Numbered from the stretch's first letter, positions 1-8,821 are shown. The stretch: 37,286 bases of DNA from Deltaproteobacteria bacterium (GCA_012729375.1 JAAYDE010000036.1:1-37286); one strand, 5' to 3'. Translations and numbers: made by a program. Notes: a model not told the origin generated them from the sequence alone.

Positions 1-109
1 CCAGAAAATCGCAATCTGCATTTTCGACACCTTGTGAAAGGTATCCAAGCGGGCGGTTGTGGATGCCGGTTGCAGTTCTTCCGCCCAGGATATGGAAAGG
101 AACTCTGTC

Positions 110-1945
110 ATGGTCGAACATCCCCTGGAATTTTTTGGCAACAGCGCCGTGCTCCATTCTGCAGGAAGGGTCTGCGAAACCCCGGAAGATTTGCTCCGCA
201 GCGCCCATTTCCGGCAGATACTGGACGCCTATCTGGATGGCCTGTCCCGTCATCATTCCATGCTTCTCGATATCTTCGGCAAGGAGCCGGAGCAATTCGC
301 CTCTCGCATCAAATCCTTTTTCGAGGTTTTCCGGCCTGGCGCCGAGGATACGGTCATCCAGGAGAAAAGGGAGATCACGGAGGAAGAACGGGACCTGCTG
401 GTGGAGACCCTGGTGCTGCTCGTCAAGCTCAAGGCGGAGGAGATCCCCGGCGTCCTCAAGGGCGCCGAAAGGCTGTTTCATGACAAGGGCTTGTTCATGC
501 AATTCATCGATGGCCTGTACGAGCATTGGCGCCGTCTCGACCGCTTTCTGATCGTGGCCAACGACCGCCACAATCTGCGACCGCGGACCGTCATCAAGGA
601 GAATGTGGAAAAACTCAACAATCTCATCATCAACATCTACCGGGACATCCGCGACGACCTGGCGAGTTGCCCGCCGCGGACCTACCGTCAGATCCGCGCC
701 GCCGCCGAGATGACCGTTGTTACCCAGCGGCATGCCGATTTTCCTTTGTCCGGGGTTTATGCGCCGTGGGCGGAAGTACCCCTGATCCGCCATTCGATCA
801 TCGCTCCGCCCCTTATCCTCAATCCCCCCATGAACAAAAGAACGGGGAGTTTCGAAAAAACGACGCGGAATCCGGCCTCCCTTTTCCAGCCCGTGGTCAA
901 TGATTGGCTCTGTTATCCGGCCAAGGTCGGCGCCCTGGTCATCTATGTCTATTTTCACAAGGTGTTCATCGAATTGGGCCTGCCTTTGTGCAACCTGTTC
1001 GAATTGGCCGACGATCCTGACTTGGAGAGAAAGCCCGACGCCGTCTATTTTTACGGAGTGCCCGGCGATTGTCTTGACGGCATCGCCGATTTCCCCACGG
1101 TCTTTTTCGAGGATGAGGACAACGGCATTCTGACCGCCGCCGTTCCCGGCCGGGAGGAGTTCGGCTATTTCGGGTATCTGAAGAAGATGGTCCTGACCTT
1201 GCACAACATCCTCATGATGAAGAGGGGGCGGCTTCCCTTTCATGGCGCCTTCGTGCGGGTGATTCTCAAGGGAGGGAAGGAGGCCAACGTTCTTCTCATC
1301 GGTGATTCGGGAGCGGGCAAATCGGAAACCCTGGAGGCTTTCCGCAAGGTCGGAGATGAATTCATTCAGGACATGATCATTATCGCCGACGATATGGGCT
1401 CCATCGATCTGCCGGTCGGCGGAGGCCCCCTGGCCTACGGCACCGAGATCGGCGCCTTCCTGCGCGTGGACGACCTCGGACCGGGTTATGCCTTCGGCCA
1501 GCTCGACGCCGCCATCATCATGAGCGCGGATCGCACCAACGCCCGCATCACCATTCCGGTTACCTCCCATGAAAATGTCGTCAAGGGTCACGGCATCGAT
1601 TTTGTCCTCTACGCCAACAACTACGAGGAAACCGGTCCGCAGACTCCGGTCATCGAACGTTTTACCTGCTGCGAGGAGGCCCTCGGGGTTTTCCGGGAAG
1701 GTAAGGTGATGAGCAAGGGGACGACCACCACTACCGGCATCGTCGGCACCTATTTCGCCAACATCTTTGGGCCGCCCCAGTACCGGGAGCTCCATGACGA
1801 AATCGCCCGGCGGTATTTTCAGATCTTTTTCGACAGCGGCGTCTTTGTCGGCCAGTTGCGCACCCGTCTTGGCGTCAGCGGTTTCGAGAGAAAGGGTCCG
1901 GAGGAGAGCGCCTTGGCCCTTTTGGAGATCATCCTCAAAAAATAG
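110..1945 (+). CDS. Large protein with HPr kinase/PEPCK-like P-loop core
   Basis: A protein of 611 aa of unknown function. The C-terminal half carries an HPr kinase-like nucleotide-binding core: HGAF at about residue 378, the P-loop GDSGAGKSE at 398, and ADDMGS at 426. The order and spacing of His-Gly, P-loop and Asp-Asp resemble the HPr kinase/phosphorylase and ATP-dependent PEP carboxykinase fold. I do not see the downstream HPrK signature, so it is probably not a true HPr kinase. The N-terminal ~300 residues are not recognisable and look largely helical. I chose ATG 110 because AAAGGAA lies about 8 nt upstream; GTG 59 and ATG 92 lie in the same frame but lack a well-placed ribosome-binding site. 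It is followed by a strong terminator and converges on the next operon. Nucleotide binding is likely; substrate and role are unknown. Confidence 0.75.
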   Translation: MVEHPLEFFGNSAVLHSAGRVCETPEDLLRSAHFRQILDAYLDGLSRHHSMLLDIFGKEPEQFASRIKSFFEVFRPGAEDTVIQEKREITEEERDLLVETLVLLVKLKAEEIPGVLKGAERLFHDKGLFMQFIDGLYEHWRRLDRFLIVANDRHNLRPRTVIKENVEKLNNLIINIYRDIRDDLASCPPRTYRQIRAAAEMTVVTQRHADFPLSGVYAPWAEVPLIRHSIIAPPLILNPPMNKRTGSFEKTTRNPASLFQPVVNDWLCYPAKVGALVIYVYFHKVFIELGLPLCNLFELADDPDLERKPDAVYFYGVPGDCLDGIADFPTVFFEDEDNGILTAAVPGREEFGYFGYLKKMVLTLHNILMMKRGRLPFHGAFVRVILKGGKEANVLLIGDSGAGKSETLEAFRKVGDEFIQDMIIIADDMGSIDLPVGGGPLAYGTEIGAFLRVDDLGPGYAFGQLDAAIIMSADRTNARITIPVTSHENVVKGHGIDFVLYANNYEETGPQTPVIERFTCCEEALGVFREGKVMSKGTTTTTGIVGTYFANIFGPPQYRELHDEIARRYFQIFFDSGVFVGQLRTRLGVSGFERKGPEESALALLEIILKK

Positions 1946-1981
1946 CTTGAATTTGTTAGGGCGACGGCTTGGAAAGACTGC

Positions 1982-2020
1982 AGCGGGAAGGCGCAATCCG
2001 TGTCTTCCCGCTATTTCTTT
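1982..2020 (+). terminator. Intrinsic terminator after the HPrK-like gene
   Basis: A perfect 9-bp stem (1982-1990 with 2004-2012, core GCGGGAAG/CTTCCCGC) with a 13-nt loop is followed by the T-rich run TATTTCTTT. It lies 36 nt after the stop codon in the gap between two convergent genes. The reverse strand has no comparable T run after the stem, so it should act mainly on forward transcription. Confidence 0.8.
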
Positions 2021-2073
2021 CCGCGCCGGTCAGACGGCCCGACGGTGCTGAAAAATCTCCCGAAAAGCTTTCT

Positions 2074-3495
2074 TCAGCGTGCTTCCTGGTATTGGCGCAC
2101 GCGGAATTTGACGCCGAGCTCTTCGACAAGCTTGCGGGCGGCCTCCACATTGACGTTGGGAAAGGTGACGACGGAGGCGGTGATGTCGGGGATGTGTTCC
2201 TGCGCCGCGACGATGAAATCCTGAACTGCCTGAAAAGCTGCGTCGCCGTAAGGGGAACGGGTGATGCGCCGATAGGTCTCGGCGTCATGGGCGTTGAGGG
2301 AGACCGACAGGGCGTCGACCAAGCCGGCAAGTTCGGGAAGGATATTGCGGCCATGAACCAAATTGGCCTGGCCGTCGGTGTTGACCCGTACTCTGACCCC
2401 TTCCTTCTTGAGGCGACGGGCTATCTCGAGGACAAGGTCAAGGCGCAGCAGGGGTTCGCCGTAACCGCAGAAGACGATTTCCCGGAAACGGCGCGGATCG
2501 CCGATGGCCTCCATGACTTCAGCGACGGAAGGTTCCCGATCCAGCTTCAGGAAATGCCCCTTGACCGTGAAGTCGTGGAATTTGGCGCAGAAGACACAGG
2601 CGTTGGTGCAGCGATTGGTGATGTTGAGATAGAGAGAATCGCGGATGGTGTAGGCGATACTGGCGGCCTGGTCGCATTTACCGATACCGAAGAGAAGGGC
2701 TGTATTGCGGCAGGTGATGCGGCTGAGGTCCTCCATGGATAGGTTTTTCAGGGCGGCGACCTTGGCCGCGGTGGCCCGTACGAAGGCCGGTTCGTTGCGC
2801 TTGCCACGATGTTTCTGCGGAGCCAGATAGGGGCAGTCGGTCTCCACCAGGAGCCGTTCCGCCGGGGTTTCCGCCACCACGGCCCGCAATTCTTCGTTCT
2901 TGGGGTAGGTCAACGGCCCGGCGAAGGAAAGGTAAAACCCCAGATCGAGGCAGCGCCGGGCGAATGCCCTGTCGCCGCTGAAGCAGTGGAGCACACCGCG
3001 GTACCGCTCTTGTCCGGCTTCTTCCTGCAAGACCCGCAAGATATCTTCATGGGCGTCACGGTCGTGGATGATGACCGGCAGATCCAGGCGCCGCGCCAAC
3101 CGCAGCTGTTCGCGGAAGACCCGTTCCTGAACCTCCCGGGGAGAGAGGTCGTAGAAGAAGTCGAGGCCGGTTTCGCCGATGGCCACCACCTTGGGATGGG
3201 TGCGGGCCGTTTCTTCCAGTTCCGCGAAGGCGGCTCCGGTGGCGTCCTTGGCATCATGAGGATGGATGCCGACGGCGGCATAGATCTGGGGATGACTCTC
3301 GGCCAGGGATAAGGCGGCCCGGGAGGTGTCGATATTGGCGCCGACGGTGAGAATGTGGCGGACACCCGCCGCCGTCGCCCGCGCCAGCACCTCTTCCAGA
3401 TCATCGGCAAAACGGGGATCGTCTAGATGGGCATGGCTGTCCACCAGGGGCGGCAGGTTTCCCCCCGGTTCCGCTGTCAACACGATTTTTGCCAT
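2074..3495 (-). CDS. TatD-type metal hydrolase fused to a radical SAM domain
   Basis: A two-domain protein of 473 aa. Residues about 17-271 are a TatD-family metal-dependent nuclease: HAH at 21-23, E108 in GETGLD, H144, H170 and D220 match the family's metal ligands. Residues about 280-473 are a short radical SAM domain with the cluster motif C296-x3-C300-x2-C303, followed by a GYGEP motif typical of the SAM-binding part. TatD enzymes are 3'-5' DNA/RNA exonucleases; a radical SAM family linked to TatD is known (TIGR04038 type), but its reaction is not. The ATG start is 4 nt after the metG stop, with GGAAA upstream, so the two are translationally close. It is the last gene of the tmk operon. 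The nuclease call is firm; the radical SAM substrate is unknown. Confidence 0.9.
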   Translation of the reverse strand: MAKIVLTAEPGGNLPPLVDSHAHLDDPRFADDLEEVLARATAAGVRHILTVGANIDTSRAALSLAESHPQIYAAVGIHPHDAKDATGAAFAELEETARTHPKVVAIGETGLDFFYDLSPREVQERVFREQLRLARRLDLPVIIHDRDAHEDILRVLQEEAGQERYRGVLHCFSGDRAFARRCLDLGFYLSFAGPLTYPKNEELRAVVAETPAERLLVETDCPYLAPQKHRGKRNEPAFVRATAAKVAALKNLSMEDLSRITCRNTALLFGIGKCDQAASIAYTIRDSLYLNITNRCTNACVFCAKFHDFTVKGHFLKLDREPSVAEVMEAIGDPRRFREIVFCGYGEPLLRLDLVLEIARRLKKEGVRVRVNTDGQANLVHGRNILPELAGLVDALSVSLNAHDAETYRRITRSPYGDAAFQAVQDFIVAAQEHIPDITASVVTFPNVNVEAARKLVEELGVKFRVRQYQEAR

Positions 3496-3499
3496 TGGC

Positions 3500-5047
3500 T
3501 TAGTTTCCAGAGTTCGCCTCGCCTTCGATGCGTGGGAACAGGGGTGCCGCCTTGTCGATTTGGGTCCCCGGTTTCAGTCCACCCCAGCCGTCCCTTCCGG
3601 ACAGGGTGACATCCTGGGGGTTCTGGCCGACGATGGCCAGCATCCGGCTACCGGTGGCCGGCATGAAGGGAGCGACCAGCAGGGCGATGAGACGGATCGA
3701 TTCCATCAGGTTGTAGAGCACCGAACCCAGTCTTTCCCTCTGCTCTTCCCGTTTGGCCAAGGCCCAGGGCTGGGTTTCGTCGATGTATTTGTTGGCCTTG
3801 TTGACCAGTTCCCAGATGACCTGCAGTGCTTTGTTGAAGGAGAGGTCGCTGAGGTGGCCGTCGATGCGCGGCACCGCCTCGGCAAAGGCGCGTTTGAAGG
3901 CTTCGTCGCCGTCCCGATCGGCGGCTGGGGCGGGCAGAACGCCGCCGCAGTACTTGTTGACCATGGCGCTGGAGCGGCTCACCAGATTGCCGAGGTCGTT
4001 GGCGAGATCGGAATTGATGCGGTGGATCAGCCCCGAATGGGAAAAATCGCCGTCGAGGCCGAAAGGAACCTCGCGCAGCAGGAAATAGCGGATGGCGTCG
4101 ACGCCGTACTTGTCGATCAGCATGTTCGGCTCCACGACGTTGCGCAGGCTTTTGCTCATCTTTTTGCCTTCCACCGTCCACCAGCCGTGGGCGAAAACCT
4201 TCTTCGGCAAGGGGATGCCCGCCGCCAGCAAAAAGGTCGGCCAATAGATGGCGTGAAAGCGGAGGATGTCCTTGCCGATGACATGCACATCCACCGGCCA
4301 GAATTTCTGGTAACGACCCTGAGGATCATGGGGATAGCCGAGGGCGGTGATGTAATTGGAAAGGGCGTCGAACCAGACGTAGATGACATGTTTTTCATTG
4401 CCGGGGACCGGAATCCCCCAGGAGAAGGAAGTCCTGGAGATGGAGAGGTCGCGCAGCCCTTCCCTGATGAAGCTGAGGATCTCGTTGCGGCGCGATGTCG
4501 GCTGAATGAATTCGGGATGGGCCTCGATGTGGGCCAGCAGCGGCTCCTGGTAGCTACTCATGCGGAAAAAATATGATTCTTCCTTGAGTTTTTCGGTGGC
4601 GCGCCCGCAGTCGGGGCAGCAGCCGTTCATGAGCTGGGTTTCGGTCCAGAAGGTTTCGCAGGGGGTGCAGTACCAGTCTTCATATTCGCCGAGATAGATA
4701 TCCCCTTTGTCGAGAAGTCCTTTGAAAAGGGATTGGACCCCCTGTTTGTGGCGTTCCTGGCTGGTGCGGATGAAGTCGTCGTGGGTGATGCCGAGTTTCT
4801 CCCACAGGTTCTGGAAACGCATCATCACCCGGTCGGCCAGCTGCAGCGGCGTCTCCCCCTGGGCCAGAGCGGCCTTTTCGACCTTCTGGCCATGCTCGTC
4901 CGTGCCGGTCAAAAAGAAGACATCGAAACCCCGCGCCCTTTTGTAGCGGGCGAGCACGTCACAGGCCAGGGTCGTGTAGGAATGGCCGATATGGGGAACG
5001 TCGTTGACGTAGTAGATGGGGGTGGTCAGGTAAAAGGATGGACTCAT
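3500..5047 (-). CDS. metG: Methionyl-tRNA synthetase (short form)
   Basis: Charges tRNA-Met with methionine in the cytoplasm. The class I signatures are present: HIGH at residues 19-22 and KMSKS in the GKKMSKS segment. A single zinc knuckle is visible as CTPC followed by CPDC. The 515-aa protein ends after the anticodon-binding helical domain and lacks the C-terminal EMAP/Arc1p-like tRNA-binding domain found in longer MetRS forms. The ATG start has AGGAG 7 nt upstream, and it sits 18 nt after ricT in the same operon. The adjacent TatD gene downstream matches the metS-tatD pairing known in Firmicutes. Confidence 0.97.
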   Translation of the reverse strand: MSPSFYLTTPIYYVNDVPHIGHSYTTLACDVLARYKRARGFDVFFLTGTDEHGQKVEKAALAQGETPLQLADRVMMRFQNLWEKLGITHDDFIRTSQERHKQGVQSLFKGLLDKGDIYLGEYEDWYCTPCETFWTETQLMNGCCPDCGRATEKLKEESYFFRMSSYQEPLLAHIEAHPEFIQPTSRRNEILSFIREGLRDLSISRTSFSWGIPVPGNEKHVIYVWFDALSNYITALGYPHDPQGRYQKFWPVDVHVIGKDILRFHAIYWPTFLLAAGIPLPKKVFAHGWWTVEGKKMSKSLRNVVEPNMLIDKYGVDAIRYFLLREVPFGLDGDFSHSGLIHRINSDLANDLGNLVSRSSAMVNKYCGGVLPAPAADRDGDEAFKRAFAEAVPRIDGHLSDLSFNKALQVIWELVNKANKYIDETQPWALAKREEQRERLGSVLYNLMESIRLIALLVAPFMPATGSRMLAIVGQNPQDVTLSGRDGWGGLKPGTQIDKAAPLFPRIEGEANSGN

Positions 5048-5065
5048 GATTTTCTCCTGGATTCA

Positions 5066-6244
5066 CTATTTGTTGCCGTTTTTGTCGTCGGTTTTCGAGC
5101 GGTTTTTCCGGCGCCTCCGGTTGGGTCTTTTCTTTGCCGGTTCACCGCCGGCCGGGGATGAACCGGCAGCGGGCGGAACCTCGGAGGCAGGGGGAGCGGG
5201 AGCCTGGGCGGGCTTACCCTGTTTCTGCTGGGGTTTGCCCTGGCCTGCCTGCTGCTGGGGGCGCGGACCCCGGGTTTTTTCCTGGGTTTTTTTCTCTTGT
5301 CCGTCACCCCGCGCCCGGGAGGGTCTGGGACCCCGCAAGGGGCGTGTCCTCTGGGGCTCTCTTTCCGTTTTGGAAGCCACGGAAGAAGCCGCCGGAACCA
5401 GGGAAGCGTCCTCCTGAAGCCGGGGGGCGTCCTCCCGCGGCCTGGTCCGCCCCTGATCGAATTCCTCCGCGGAGACGAACAGGTTCTGGTTGTCCTCGGT
5501 CCGCAGGGTGATCCGGCCGGTGAGGTAGTTGATGTCCGTTACCATCACATTCTTGCCGTTGACCACCGTTTTGGCGCCAGGTTTGGGAAAGCCTTTTTTG
5601 AGGGCCAGATAGGTGCCGAACTCATAGGAAAGGCAACAAAGAAGCCGGCCGCACTGGCCGGAGATCTTGGTCGGGTTGAGGGCCAGCCCCTGCTCTTTGG
5701 CCATCTTCACCGATACCGGCGAAAATTCGCTGAGGAAGGAGCAGCAGCACAGTTCCCTGCCGCAGATGCCAATGCCGCCGATCATTTTGGCCTCGTCACG
5801 GACGCCGATCTGCTTCATTTCGATGCGGGCGTGGAGCTGGTGGGCGAGATCCTTGACCAGTTCACGAAAATCGACCCGGCCATCGGATGTGAAATAAAAG
5901 ATGATTTTGGAGCCGTCGAAAAGATATTCGGCGCGCACCAGTTTCATCTGCATCCCCCGCTCCTCGATACGTCGCCGGCAAAAATGGAAAGCCTCCCGCT
6001 CGCGATCGCGGAAACAGGCTTGGGAGCGGATGTCGGCCTCGGTGGCCTTGCGGATGACATTTTTGGTTTCCGGGGGAACCCGCTCCTCGGCAACTTCCTC
6101 CGGATAAGCGGTGACGATGCCCAGGGAAAGACCGCGGGTGGTTTCCACCACCACCGTCTCCCCGGGCTCGAGGTTGAGATCGCCTGCCGCGAAATTGTAG
6201 TGGCGGCCGGCCTGGCAGAACTTTATGGAAACAATACGGGTCAT
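5066..6244 (-). CDS. ricT: PSP1-domain protein RicT (YaaT family)
   Basis: A protein of 392 aa whose first ~265 residues match the PSP1/RicT family. The cysteine clusters C161, C166-C168, C198 and C203-C204 are visible. In Bacillus, RicT joins RicA and RicF in an Fe-S-binding complex that helps RNase Y mature mRNAs; no RicA or RicF gene is seen here. Residues 265-392 are a low-complexity tail rich in Pro, Gln, Arg and Lys ending in a very basic patch, which could bind RNA (inference). The start overlaps the holB stop by ATGA, showing translational coupling. Family call is firm; the exact role outside Firmicutes is not settled. Confidence 0.9.
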   Translation of the reverse strand: MTRIVSIKFCQAGRHYNFAAGDLNLEPGETVVVETTRGLSLGIVTAYPEEVAEERVPPETKNVIRKATEADIRSQACFRDREREAFHFCRRRIEERGMQMKLVRAEYLFDGSKIIFYFTSDGRVDFRELVKDLAHQLHARIEMKQIGVRDEAKMIGGIGICGRELCCCSFLSEFSPVSVKMAKEQGLALNPTKISGQCGRLLCCLSYEFGTYLALKKGFPKPGAKTVVNGKNVMVTDINYLTGRITLRTEDNQNLFVSAEEFDQGRTRPREDAPRLQEDASLVPAASSVASKTEREPQRTRPLRGPRPSRARGDGQEKKTQEKTRGPRPQQQAGQGKPQQKQGKPAQAPAPPASEVPPAAGSSPAGGEPAKKRPNRRRRKNRSKTDDKNGNK

Positions 6245-7269
6245 TGTACCTTGCCGTTCGTAGAGATGGAAAATTGGCCACCGGCATGGTCGGCCGGGCG
6301 GGAAAGGCGCATCAGCAAAACGTCCAGGGTCAACCGGAGATTGGCATTGCCGGCCAGGGCCAAGCCGGTTTCCCGAAGGGCTTCCAGCCGGGCCAGCACC
6401 GAATCGCTGGTCTCCCTTTCGGCGCGCCGCCGAATGATGTCTACAAGGTCGATGTTGATCAGATCGGCCTCGGTTCTCCCTTCGAGGAGAAAAAGCACAT
6501 CCCGGAAATAAAGCTGGAGGAGTTCCAGTCTGGCCTCCTGGCTCCCTTTTTTTTCCGACAGGCGCTGCGCCAGCTGCAAATGGGGGAGGACGTTATCGGC
6601 CGCATCAGGGAGAGCATCCACATCTTCGATCAGTTTTATCCTGTCACTGATGTACAGCTCCCGGTCTTCTTTCAGTGCTTTCGCCAGCGATCCGTTGGCG
6701 ACGGCGGCCACAACGCGGGCTTCGGCTTCCTCCATGCCATGTTGCCGGATCAGGCAAAGGGTTATCATCTCACGGGGTATCCTGCCGAAGTTCACCGTCT
6801 GGCAACGGGAACGAATGGTAGGCAGGAGCAGATCCGCCTTCCCGCTGACGAGGATGAAGAGTGTGCTGGCGCTCGGTTCCTCCAGGGTTTTCAAAAAGGC
6901 GGACTGGGCCGCCGCCGTCATGCGATCCGCGTCGTCGATGAGACAGACTTTGCGAGGCGCTTCAAAGGGATGAAATCTAAGGTGTTTCTGAATCAGTCGA
7001 AGCTCGTCGATCTTGATCGGCCCGGCGTGTCCGCTCAGGCAGAAAAGATCGGGGTGGTTTCCCTGCTCCATTTTTTTGCAGTTGACACATGCACCGCAAC
7101 CTTTGTTGCCTCTGCAGAAGAAAAACTTCAGAAAGTTCAGGGCCAAAAGCTTTTTGCCGATTTCCTCCGGGCCGCAGAAGAGGTAAGCGGAGGGTACCCG
7201 ATTCCGATCGAGGCTCTTTTGCAGTAATTTTTTTTGCCGTTCATGGCCGATGATGCCGTCACCCAGCAC
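6241..7269 (-). CDS. holB: DNA polymerase III delta-prime subunit
   Basis: Clamp-loader subunit of the replicative polymerase. The 342-aa protein has the AAA+ layout: a degenerate P-loop GPEEIGKK at residues 33-40, a zinc-binding module with C52, C58, C61 and C64, and the RSRC motif that acts as the arginine finger in this family. The degenerate P-loop is expected, as delta-prime does not hydrolyse ATP. The start is GTG with GAGGT 7 nt upstream. It lies 8 nt after tmk and overlaps ricT by 4 nt. The holA gene for the partner delta subunit is also in this window (14742). Confidence 0.94.
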   Translation of the reverse strand: MLGDGIIGHERQKKLLQKSLDRNRVPSAYLFCGPEEIGKKLLALNFLKFFFCRGNKGCGACVNCKKMEQGNHPDLFCLSGHAGPIKIDELRLIQKHLRFHPFEAPRKVCLIDDADRMTAAAQSAFLKTLEEPSASTLFILVSGKADLLLPTIRSRCQTVNFGRIPREMITLCLIRQHGMEEAEARVVAAVANGSLAKALKEDRELYISDRIKLIEDVDALPDAADNVLPHLQLAQRLSEKKGSQEARLELLQLYFRDVLFLLEGRTEADLINIDLVDIIRRRAERETSDSVLARLEALRETGLALAGNANLRLTLDVLLMRLSRPADHAGGQFSISTNGKVQ

Positions 7270-7277
7270 GGAGTACC

Positions 7278-7910
7278 TCAGGAAAGAAAAGGAAGGACGG
7301 CGGCCGCCACGGCGGCGCTGACCGCCGCTACCGGCAGGCTGGCGTCAAGGGTGCGGAAACGTTCCGGATCGCCGGCGGCAAGGCGAAGATAACCTTCCCT
7401 CACCCGCCGGTGAAAGTCGAGGGATTCCCGCTCCAGACGGTCGGTTTCGATCCCGCAATCCTGGTTGCGGCGCCGCGAGCGTCGCAACCCTTCCTCGGCC
7501 GGCAGATCAAAAAGCAGAGTCAGGTCGGGCCGGCGCCCTGAGGTGACGAAACGGTTGATGTTTTCGATGAAAGCCGTGTCGAGGCCACGGGCGATACCCT
7601 GGTAGGCGGTGGTGGCGTCGCTGAACCGGTCGCAGAGGACGATGATGTTTTTGACCAGAGCAGGGAGGATAACCTCCCGCATGTGCTGGGCGCGGGCCGC
7701 CATATAGAGCATCAGTTCCGCCTCCGGCGCCATCGGCTCCTGGTCCGGGCACAGCAGCAGGCGGCGGATCCGATCGGCCAGGGGGCAGCCTCCCGGCTCC
7801 CGGGTGACGATCACCGGATGATGAAGGTCCCGGAGTTTTTGGGCGAGAAGGGGAATCTGGGTACTTTTGCCCGATCCCTCGATCCCTTCAAAGGTGATAA
7901 AAAGTGACAT
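7278..7910 (-). CDS. tmk: Thymidylate kinase
   Basis: Phosphorylates dTMP to dTDP for DNA synthesis. The 210-aa length is normal. The P-loop is GIEGSGKS at residues 9-16, followed by TREPGG and the DRFSDATTAYQG segment of thymidylate kinases. It is the first gene of a five-gene reverse operon with holB, ricT, metG and the TatD fusion. The ribosome-binding site before the ATG is weak. A promoter is predicted about 45 nt upstream. Confidence 0.96.
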   Translation of the reverse strand: MSLFITFEGIEGSGKSTQIPLLAQKLRDLHHPVIVTREPGGCPLADRIRRLLLCPDQEPMAPEAELMLYMAARAQHMREVILPALVKNIIVLCDRFSDATTAYQGIARGLDTAFIENINRFVTSGRRPDLTLLFDLPAEEGLRRSRRRNQDCGIETDRLERESLDFHRRVREGYLRLAAGDPERFRTLDASLPVAAVSAAVAAAVLPFLS

Positions 7911-7961
7911 GCCGGGTCAATTTTGATACAAAGGAAGAATAAATAAATTCCCGAATCAACT

Positions 7962-7990
7962 ATTATAAGGAGGGGAAGGGGTAGTTTCAA
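7962..7990 (-). promoter_or_regulatory. Sigma-70-type promoter for the tmk operon
   Basis: On the reverse strand TTGAAA (7990-7985) and a consensus TATAAT (7967-7962) are separated by 17 nt, with transcription expected to begin near 7955, about 45 nt before tmk. It lies in the divergent 151-bp gap between tmk and rnc. I could not pick an equally good forward promoter for rnc in this gap. Confidence 0.7.
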
Positions 7991-8061
7991 GGGAAACAAC
8001 GGTTCCCGTTGCATCCACCGGCTGCCGGGCTCTTTTTTTGTCCCCCTTCAGGAAAGCAAAC

Positions 8062-8781
8062 GTGTCGGAACGTCACCTGGATATGGCGGTTTTGCGGGGG
8101 GAAATCGAAAGCCGCCTTGGCTACCGTTTTAACAATGAGTTTCTTTTAATGGAGGCCATGACCCACAAATCCTACAGTAACGAGCGGCCTCAAGAACCTC
8201 GTCCCCCTTTCAACGAGCGGCTGGAGTTTCTCGGCGATGCCGTGCTGGAGCTGGTCATCAGCGATTACCTGTTCCGTTCCTATCCGCTTCTCTCCGAAGG
8301 GCGCCTGACCCGGATCCGCTCTGAACTGGTCAATGAACACAGCCTCGCCGCCCTGGCCCGCAACCTGAATCTCGGATCCTGGCTGCTGCTGGGGAAGGGG
8401 GAAGAGCTGAGCGGCGGGCGGGACAAGGAAAGCCTTCTGGCCGATTTTGTCGAGGCGCTGATCGGAGCGGTCTTCGCCGACGGCGGTCTCGACCGCGCTG
8501 CCGCCGTGGTGTTGGGACTCTACGGAAAAACCATTCCGGAGGCGGCCTCCCGTCGGGAAGGGGTCGATTTCAAGACCCGTCTTCAGGAGTATGTCCAGGC
8601 CCTGGGTTGGGGAGCTCCCGAGTACCTGCTGGTCAGCGCCGAAGGGCCCGATCACCGGAAACTTTTTACCTGTGAAGTCTGCTGCGAGGGTGTTCCCCGC
8701 GGCAGCGGCTGTGGCAAAACCAAGAAAAAAGCCGAGCAGGAGGCCGCCCGGCAGGCTTTGATCCAGTTCGGTCTGACCTAG
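8062..8781 (+). CDS. rnc: Ribonuclease III
   Basis: Cleaves double-stranded RNA in rRNA and mRNA processing. The signature NERLEFLGDAVL (residues 51-62) supplies E55 and D59, and D128 and E131 complete the catalytic metal site. A double-stranded RNA-binding domain fills about residues 170-239. I place the start at GTG 8062 because AGGAAAG ends 5 nt upstream; a TTG at 8038 in the same frame lies in a T run and has no ribosome-binding site. Length 239 aa is normal. It is followed after 40 nt by era, the classic rnc-era pair. A small CCGGC/GCCGG repeat plus seven T lies just upstream (8018-8039) but is too short to call a terminator. Confidence 0.96.
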   Translation: MSERHLDMAVLRGEIESRLGYRFNNEFLLMEAMTHKSYSNERPQEPRPPFNERLEFLGDAVLELVISDYLFRSYPLLSEGRLTRIRSELVNEHSLAALARNLNLGSWLLLGKGEELSGGRDKESLLADFVEALIGAVFADGGLDRAAAVVLGLYGKTIPEAASRREGVDFKTRLQEYVQALGWGAPEYLLVSAEGPDHRKLFTCEVCCEGVPRGSGCGKTKKKAEQEAARQALIQFGLT

Positions 8782-8821
8782 CCGGCCCCGTGCATGCCCC
8801 TTTTTTTCAGTGGAGATTCTT

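Noticed and set aside
1969..2742. 257-aa forward frame opposite the TatD-radical SAM gene
   Set aside because: It is antisense to a gene with intact catalytic motifs; long antisense frames are common in high-GC DNA.
8018..8040. CCGGC/GCCGG followed by seven T upstream of rnc
   Set aside because: The stem has effectively 3 bp with a workable loop, and no gene upstream on this strand needs a terminator.
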